From NCBI GenBank assembly GCA_033026295.1, contig CM065188.1:17253354-17317353 (forward strand): a DNA stretch of 64,000 nt, given 5' to 3'. Source of the DNA: Channa striata (Eukaryota; Chordata; Actinopteri; Anabantiformes; Channidae). The translations under genes were made by a program, and so were the position numbers. Each line of letters begins with the position of its first letter. Within the stretch, counting starts at the first letter, position 1. Shown here piece by piece: positions 57,062-64,000 of this stretch. The notes beneath the pieces were generated by a model, which saw only the letters and a list, made by a program, of their open reading frames with translations, was not told where the DNA came from and did no database searches.

Positions 57062-60000
57062 TATGACTAAACTCTGTATAAGTCTTCAGAGATTGTCCTT
57101 TATTTGAGGTGACAAATGAAAGGCTGAAAGACAAGGGAGCCAGGCCGGGGGCCAGGCCGGGGGCCAGGCCGGCAGGCCTGTCACAAAGGGGTGGTTGTCC
57201 CAGCAGCCCTGGTTCCAGCAAACAAATACAGACTATTAAAACAGACTGGACACTGGTCCGAGGCTCAACTCCCCGTTCCTCCTGGCTACATGTTATAGTT
57301 TCCTTGGGAAACGCACGGAACCCCAACTGACTTCTGCTGGGTCAGGTGAGCACTTTGCCTGAGGCACTTTGGACGCAAATGCTATTTAAGAAGATCGCTT
57401 CCCGTTCAGGGGCAGTAGTGTGACGTGAAACGCTGGACCAGGTTTTTTTTTAACTCTTCCCACTATACAAGTAAACATTCCCCATTTAGTGTGTTTTGCG
57501 TTTTAAAGAGGAACTTATGAGGTACGTTGTGATCAGTGTCCATGTATGTTAATAAAAGGCAAAAAGGACCAGAGATGCACGGCTGTGATCAGTCGAACTT
57601 TTGTTTAATGAGCATTTCTCCTGTAAACCCATCCGAAAAGTTTAAGACGTTGTAATTTTTAAGTTTAGTTAACAGCAGGGTATCATCCTGTGTTTTCAGC
57701 AGCAGTGAAAACTTAGCTTTACTTAAATATATTTGATTATGATACTTTCACTCTTAATCTACTTTTAACAGCAAATCTGTTTACTGCCCTACAATCACAT
57801 TTCCAATTTTCAGTTGTTTTAAAAAAAGTGAAAATGAAAGTGAAAGTAAAAACCTCTAGAAAAATGGGTCTGTTTTAAGACATGAAGCCTTCCCAAGTCC
57901 TGGTAAAATGTGGCTTTTAATGGGGACCACTGAATGTCACATTGCCACGTCAAAGCCCCCAATTGTTTTCCCGACTGATGACTTTTACAACCTCTCCTTC
58001 TTTGGCCAGTTACACGACATCTGCCTTTAGCTGGATTAAACATTTGATATGGCTTCATATTTACATGCTTTTAATATTAAAAATGCACTGATCCACAAAA
58101 CCCACCAGAAAAATGTATTTTGTCAGTATCAAACTTTTACTGTAACTGAAGTAGAAATGTCAGTGCAGTTCTTATACCACAGTAAATTTGTCGGTGCAGT
58201 TTCACTTCATCCATACGTAGGGTTCTGAGCAGTTCAGATCCCAGCATCATCTTGTTGGTTCACTCTTTTTAAAAAAGGAGGGGTGTGGTTTCATATTTAG
58301 TCATACCTGTTGTGGGCAAGCGATCAACGGTTCCTGTAATATGGCGGCAAACAGCTACTGAAACTAATGGGTGAAAATGTTTCTCACATCACAAACGATC
58401 TAATCATCATCATCACATTCAAACTTTTATATGTATTCCTTCAATTTTATTACTGTACTATCAAAATACATTATGTATTAGCATCGTTGCACAAACTCAC
58501 TGTTTACATTACATGGAAGCCACTGACCAAGTGATTCCCTCTGAGATAGGAACACTAACACAGTGGTCGGGTTTAGCCGCAGACTGACCGGTAAATTTCA
58601 GCCCCCGACCAAACACAGAAGTCAACTAGCACAAACAGAACAGATGATTTGTATCAGAGCAGCACACAGAACATATTCTCGATAATATTGCACCATCTTA
58701 CTGTACTGTGATGTATCTGGTACCACGGCCCGGCCATTCCTGATCAGGTTTTCCATCCCGCGTTCCTTTGCCGAAATCCCCCAATTTCACAGGCGACGAA
58801 TAAACATGACACAGAAACCAACTCAAGCAGCTGAAAAAGGACCTACACTACAAACACAGTCAAGAAGACAAAGAGAACATCCTGTGGATTAGGCCACATT
58901 CACTGAAATGAAAGTAAAATATCAGAAGCTGCAAACTCATCTGCTGACATAACGTGCTTCTGGTCACACGAGAGCAGGAAGTTGTTCTGCTTTGTGTTTA
59001 CACCCTCATCACTAACTCCACCTGGTTCTGATTTAGCCCAGGAAAATATGGAACAGCACAATTAACTTTTTAAATAGGTGAGAAATGGAAGCCGACGCAC
59101 GGTGGTGACCGAGCTAAGCTTAAAGTTCTGCTTGTAGAAAAGGTGATAAAAATTTAAAGCTACAGTAAAATTTTACCACTAGAGTTCGTTTGACTAGACT
59201 AGAATGATTCTCCCCCCAATAACTGGAAAGATCGGAGATCACATACTGTCTAAATATTGTTTGTGATTGATTGATGCTTCCTATGTACGGTGACCTTAAG
59301 TGACTGGAAAGGCCCTTTTAAATTAAAATGTACGTTTGTTATTATTAGTTCAGAGTAAAACACACAAGAATCGACTGTCGTGTAAAAGTCGACCAGGCAG
59401 GGGGAAGGATCATAACTAGCTCATAAAATAGGAGGGGTGGGTGGAGGGGTTTATGAGAACAGGCAGAGCGCAGTTATGAGATCACTAACGTGGTGAAGTT
59501 TCCTTCACTAATTCAGACTGTGGAGGCACCAATATAAGTTTCAGATCAATGTTTCAGCCCTGAAGTGAAGACGATTAATCGTTCCCTGATGATTTAGCAT
59601 TTACAGAGATGTGTGAACAGAACAATTACATGTAGAAAAACCTGTTTTAGTGCTCGCCGGGCTGTTCTTTGTGATGCAGAATCAGGGGTCCTGGAGAAAA
59701 TACAATCAAAGTCCGAGAAACCCAAAGTCCAAAAGAGGAGCCAACAGAGTCCAGAATCCCAAAAATGACAGCAGAGAAGTTCAGGTTTACATGGGGGTTA
59801 AACGCAGGTTTAATGCAGGTGTGTGGGTGAACTGGGCGTGGGCAGGTACAAAAGAAGGGAACAAAAGAGAAAGTGGGCGGTCGGGGCTGGGAGAGCGACG
59901 GCGGGTGCACTTGTTAAAATGAGACGGGAACGTATTTGAGCCGGGTGGGTGTGGTTTTTATATTTGAAGTTGAAAGTGCACGTGCAGCTTGTGCCGACTT

Positions 60001-62110
60001 GAATACTGGGCACAAAGCAGCAAGTCAGCAAAACAACACGTGGAGTCTGAACAGGAACAGGTTTGGAAACACAAACTGTTCTGTTGAGCTTCAAATTTAT
60101 AAGTGAAAATTACAAACAGAACCACCTTTGTATTCCAGTACAACCCCACGACCTACTTTGACCTTGAATTATCACCTGACAGTTTCAACCTAAAAAATGA
60201 AAAGGAGCTTGTAAATTTCTGTCTTCCTTTGTTTTAGTTGTACAGGAGGTCGTAATGAAGACTGTAAATTATATGTTATTTTTAATTTGCTTTCAAGGTT
60301 TCATTGCGCTCACTCATCTCTGCTGTCTAGAAACCTCTTTGTGGAGAACTTCTAGAGCTTTAGGAAGAGGTTGACAGACTCCAGATCCTACTGAAAGGAA
60401 ACAGGAGGAAACATGTATTAAACAACCAAATTTCACTGTTTTCCTAAAGATCTGAGATGAGAGATGTATTTGGTATTTTCAGAAACTGATGAATCTAACC
60501 ATTTCCATTTCTAAAACTATATTTGTAATAGACGGCATATGCAGTTCTAACTTTCCATTGCTTATCTGAATAATGAAAAATAGCTTAGTACAAAACCCAT
60601 CGTAAAAACACTTGAAAGCACCTAGTCTGGCTTTATGTTAAAATTTTATTTTAGAATTATCGCTCTCTTAGGAACCTCCATGTAGTCTACAGTGATCCAT
60701 AGAGGTAGTGGGCAGGTACAATTAAACAAGTACTGACATTAAACACTTAAAAACTTTACTGGAGTATTTTCATTTTAGGCTAATTAACTTCTCTTCCACT
60801 ACAAGTTAGAGATGATTAGTTACTTTTTTCAAATAAATATTCATAGTACAAAATCTTGTCAATGATGTGATTAACCATCCGTCATACAGTACATACACCA
60901 AGTAGCTCAGTCACTTTGGCCTTTGTTTTACATTAGTTTGAAGACCAGAACTTTTCAATACCATCATTTTCCCTTTGTGAGTTTGTCAAATAAATATAGA
61001 TGAGACTTTGATATTTTCAACAGCACTAAATTCCTACCATTCATAGTACAGCAGGGTCTACTGTGCGTTAGCCCAAGGTCACAATTACATTTATTGATCT
61101 AATCTACAACTACACAATGTGTGTACCTGAGTATAAATATATGGAACAGAATGAATAAATGTATGTGAACAATCAAACATGAAAGAACCAACTAAATATA
61201 TCTCAACAACAAATAAATGAGCATCAATAAGTAAGACTATGGTGATTTGGGCAAAGAAAAAGGCATCAATTACAATTTACTTATAACCAATGGGAGAAAT
61301 ACTTAAAAATATATATTTAGGCAAACTCCCTTGTGCTAGCGGCTGTATGGGACACCAGTCTCGTACAAAGAAGAGAAACATTGCCTTAAAGTTGCCCGGA
61401 GGTTGGTTTTGTCACACACATGAACATGAACACAAATGACTGGCAGCCAGCGAATCCCAACATTTTTTCCTCAGTGTGAATCGTGAAACAGGAAATGTAT
61501 TTCTAGGAGGACTGAAGGTGGGTGGGGTGTCAGGGTAAATGGATGGAGGACTCGCTCTTTTGTTGCATGGTCGGTCGCGTCGATGAGTCCGTGTATATAA
61601 TGGTTGACCTACACGGGAGTACAGCTCAGAGGGACCGCGATTCCTGATTGGATCGTATACAGGATCCATGGCACTCTACGGTCCCTAAGCTGGGATTAGG
61701 AACTACTTTCAGGGAGGGAATCTGCTGCCGACCTCCAAACGGGCTCCTCTGACTCACCCTGTACCGGGAGTACACTATAAATATTGGAAATATACAGTCA
61801 ATACTCGGAACGTGCACATAGACTCTGTGCTTGGTTGTTCACTTCCTGAAACTGTCTGGGTTGTTGAAGGTCCGAGGTAAAACCCGGACTGGACTTTTAT
61901 GTTAACTGCTTGAAAGGGCTGCAGGGAAAACCAGTTGTTGTGATAAACTGAACTTTACAAATATATGCTATGAATCTGACTTGTTGTCCGTGCAGTATTT
62001 GATGCGTTGTTTTTTTTTTATATTGTGTAACCTTTTGTTTTATAGTTGTACGACATAGTTCTGACTGGCACCCCATTTTTTTTCTCCTGTTATGGTCGAA
62101 CCAGTTACAG
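57062..62110. other. intergenic DNA upstream of the NLR gene
   Basis: No gene recognised in about 5 kb. It includes a short GC repeat (GCCAGGCCGGG three times, about 57,139-57,172), the ISRE-like cluster at 57,830-57,850, and long AT-rich unique sequence. Segments near 59,650-59,900 and 61,320-61,900 may be repeat-derived but I cannot classify them. Confidence 0.55.
57827..57853 (-). promoter_or_regulatory. ISRE/IRF-like element (three consecutive GAAANN units)
   Basis: GAAAAT, GAAAGT and GAAAGT follow one another at exact 6-nt spacing (57,830-57,847), then AAAA. This is the IRF-binding pattern of interferon-stimulated response elements. It lies about 0.8 kb upstream of the first NLR exon found. 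Confidence 0.45.
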
Positions 62111-62119
62111 TGCACTGGA

Positions 62120-62313
62120 CTTAAGAGTCCAGACTTGAATATCCCTGTGACATAAAAAGACATAAAAGATGGCCCAAGTTTAAAGAAGAACTCTGGAATG
62201 TGCTAAATGAAGCCTGGTATAATCTACCAGACGATTACACAGGAAATCTTCCAGACAGTCTCAACAACACAATTTACAAGGTTCTCAGTGCAAAAGGTCA
62301 CATTAAACACTGA
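62120..62313 (+). mobile_element. Tc1/mariner-type transposase C-terminal remnant
   Basis: GLKSPDLNIPV carries the SPDLN motif of Tc1-like DDE transposases. In another frame, after a break, WPKFKEELWNVLNEAWYNLP, SLNNTIYKVLSAKGHIKH and a stop match the C-terminal pattern of the family. The conserved glutamate after SPDLNP is not in frame, so it is inactive. Confidence 0.7.
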
Positions 62314-62329
62314 CTTTTTTTCAGTTTCA

Positions 62330-62935
62330 GTTCTGTTCCCGGCCTCAACAGTACACCACAGCATAGACGAGAACACTGGCTACACTGGTTGAAGATCAGG
62401 AGACATTTGCAGCAGATCTTGAAGGTCCACAGACTCCTCAGGAAATAGTCTCTACTCTGTCCTTTCCTGTACAGGGAGTAAGTGTTTGCTATCCAGCCGA
62501 GTTTGTCATCCAAATGGAGTTCCGGGTACTTGCAGATCCTGATGACCTCCACATTGACCCCTCCCCCTCACTGGAGATTAGTTGAAGGGTGTAGCCTGGG
62601 TCTCTGGAAGTCCACGGGTCTTGGAAATGTTCAGAAGCAAAAGGTTAGACCTGCACCACACCTTCTTCCACCAGGCTCCTGTATCACCCCCCCGTCCATC
62701 CCAGATACACCCTACAATTACAGCGTCATCTGAGAACTTCTGCATGTGGCATAACTCGTAGCCAAAGTTTGAAGTGTACATGGTGAAAAGGACAGGAGCG
62801 AGAACAGTCCCCTGTACTTCTGATGATAGTGCCAGTCTCCAATCCTTATGATGTACCCTGAGATCCAGGTGACCTGGTGTCCACCCCATTTCTGACAGTT
62901 CATCTCTCAGCAGGAGATAAACTTCAGGTTTTTTT
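62330..62935 (-). mobile_element. LINE reverse-transcriptase remnant
   Basis: The minus strand encodes VQGTVLAPVLFTMYTSNFGY, then KFSDDAVIVGCIWDG (the xxDD box of reverse transcriptase), NLLLLNISKT, and in another frame YPELHLDDKLGWI and LYRKGQSRDYFLRSL. These are typical of fish non-LTR elements. Frameshifts separate the pieces. Confidence 0.8.
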
Positions 62936-63486
62936 TAAAGGCAATGGAGAAATTTAAAAAAAAAAATATATAAAAAATTTACAATTAAAAAGAGCACTCC
63001 ACACAGCAGCACTGCCCTTTGCCAGGTTGGAGTAGGTAGGAATGGCTTCACACACGCACCCACTCTCTCCCTTTACTCAAACTGCAGCCAGTGCAGAGAC
63101 TGGCAGACCTGAGATCTGAGAAGATGAAGAAACCACCGTTCCAGAGCCTTCATGACATGGCTAGTCTAGACAACTGGGCTGTAGGTATTCAGGCATTAGG
63201 GCGTGTGTGTTCCTCAGGAAAGTTCTTTGGTTCAGAGAGGTAACTCTTGGAAACTCTAGGACAGTGTTGGAATGGTTCGCACTGCCACCTCACAGTGACG
63301 ATAGGAGTTTGAACTGTGCACCTGTAGCTTTGTTCTCCCTGTGCGTGCGATGGTTTCCTGGAAGGGTTTTCTCCAGGTGCTCTGGTTTAGTCTCAAAGTC
63401 CAATGACATGCAAATTAATTGTTCAGTAAATGGTTTAAGCCAATAATTTCCAAAGTTTTAAGTTATATATTTATATTCTGAGGCAA
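62936..63486. other. intergenic DNA before the second NLR gene
   Basis: A- and T-rich at 62,930-62,995, otherwise unremarkable. By position it includes the 3' UTR and downstream region of the second NLR gene. Confidence 0.5.
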
Positions 63487-64000
63487 CTACACACATTTCT
63501 TAGGTTTCTTACGATCCTTTTTCCTGTGCAGTGCCTCTTGTTCATCTCTGTAATTTGATGGCCTCTTTAAACTCCATGGAGACAAAGACAGTGAGGAACC
63601 ATTCCTAAGCCCGAACCCAGGATACAGACGATCGGTGAACGTGTGGTTGAAGGTGTGGAGGCGGATCAGTTCATCAGAGCAGATCATGTAGAAGGACAGA
63701 GAGCCAGCAGGACAGTCCACATACACTGCGACTCTGTTAGAGACTGGGGAGGACAGGAGGAGCTCTGTTCTTTTGTTACCGTGACTGACAGAGTAACCGT
63801 CGTCATCCGAGCAGCACAGAGACCAGGACTGATCTGTAAATCCAAACCTGCAGCCAAAACTGCGTCCTTTCCTTCGGATTCCTCTGTAAGTCACTGCTAT
63901 GGAAACATTTCCTTTCCACTCGACCTCCCAGTACGAGCGACCAGTCAGAGCCTCTGTGCACAGCAGCTGATGCCAGTAGTCGAATCTGTCTGGATGATTC
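63487..64000 (-). CDS. second NLR (or B30.2) gene, last exon, cut by the right edge
   Basis: Minus-strand PRY-SPRY sequence from the window edge (HPDRFDYWHQLLCTEALTGR) through FGFTDQSWSLCC to DRLYPGFG. It then diverges to LRNGSSLSLSPWSLKRPSN and a basic tail KKDRKKPKKCV before the stop. From 63,610 to 64,000 it differs from 49,116-49,506 at one synonymous position. The rest of the gene lies to the right; an NLR-C identity is inferred from the paralogue. Confidence 0.9.
   Translation of the reverse strand, partial: NHPDRFDYWHQLLCTEALTGRSYWEVEWKGNVSIAVTYRGIRRKGRSFGCRFGFTDQSWSLCCSDDDGYSVSHGNKRTELLLSSPVSNRVAVYVDCPAGSLSFYMICSDELIRLHTFNHTFTDRLYPGFGLRNGSSLSLSPWSLKRPSNYRDEQEALHRKKDRKKPKKCV

Noticed and set aside
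1..64000. CRISPR arrays, operons, bacterial promoters
   Set aside because: This is split-gene vertebrate DNA; no regularly spaced direct repeats or prokaryotic gene organisation were seen.
1..64000. tRNA, rRNA or known snRNA genes
   Set aside because: No convincing cloverleaf, box A/B pair or rRNA core was noticed, but a covariance-model search was not possible.

Overview
The window is vertebrate nuclear DNA, almost certainly from a teleost fish. Genes are split into short exons with consensus GT/AG boundaries. Three adjacent genes (kcnh1, rcor3, traf5) repeat the order I know from human chromosome 1q32. The right quarter holds an NLR gene of the FISNA-NACHT-LRR-B30.2 type, a family expanded in fish. 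Repeat remnants (L2-type LINE, an R2-like non-LTR element, Tc1-like transposase) also fit a fish genome.

Layout: (1) 1-25,250, minus strand: the first nine coding exons of kcnh1, an EAG-type voltage-gated K+ channel. They cover the PAS domain, S1-S6, the pore and most of the cyclic-nucleotide-binding homology domain; the C-terminal exons lie beyond the left edge. (2) 25,250-30,055: a divergent intergenic region with a ~390 bp GA/CT-rich satellite next to the kcnh1 start and a GC-rich rcor3 promoter. A perfect 23-bp-stem hairpin lies ~0.9 kb upstream of the rcor3 start codon. (3) 30,056-37,294, plus strand: complete rcor3, 12 coding exons, 550 residues, with ELM2, SANT1 and SANT2 domains and a proline-rich tail. 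(4) 41,162-45,699, plus strand: complete traf5, 10 coding exons, 580 residues, with RING, TRAF zinc fingers, coiled coil and MATH domain. (5) 45,700-48,900: non-coding, with dispersed-repeat sequence. (6) 49,071-57,012, minus strand: an NLRC3-like gene with two N-terminal exons, one large FISNA-NACHT exon, five LRR exons, a 47-nt linker exon and a terminal B30.2 (PRY-SPRY) exon. Its NACHT exon has two frame breaks, so this copy may be a pseudogene. Two retroelements lie in its LRR introns. (7) 57,062-63,486: intergenic DNA with an ISRE-like element, a Tc1-like remnant and a LINE reverse-transcriptase remnant. (8) 63,487-64,000: the last exon of a second NLR gene on the same strand. Over 391 bp it differs from the first gene's B30.2 exon at one synonymous site.

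The genes fall into two sets. kcnh1 (membrane excitability) and rcor3 (CoREST corepressor scaffold) are ordinary conserved neighbours. traf5 (TNF-receptor and innate signalling adaptor) and the NLR genes (cytosolic immune sensing) are immune-related but need not be functionally linked. All exon boundaries were read by eye from splice consensus, frame continuity and remembered family sequences; no alignment was run.
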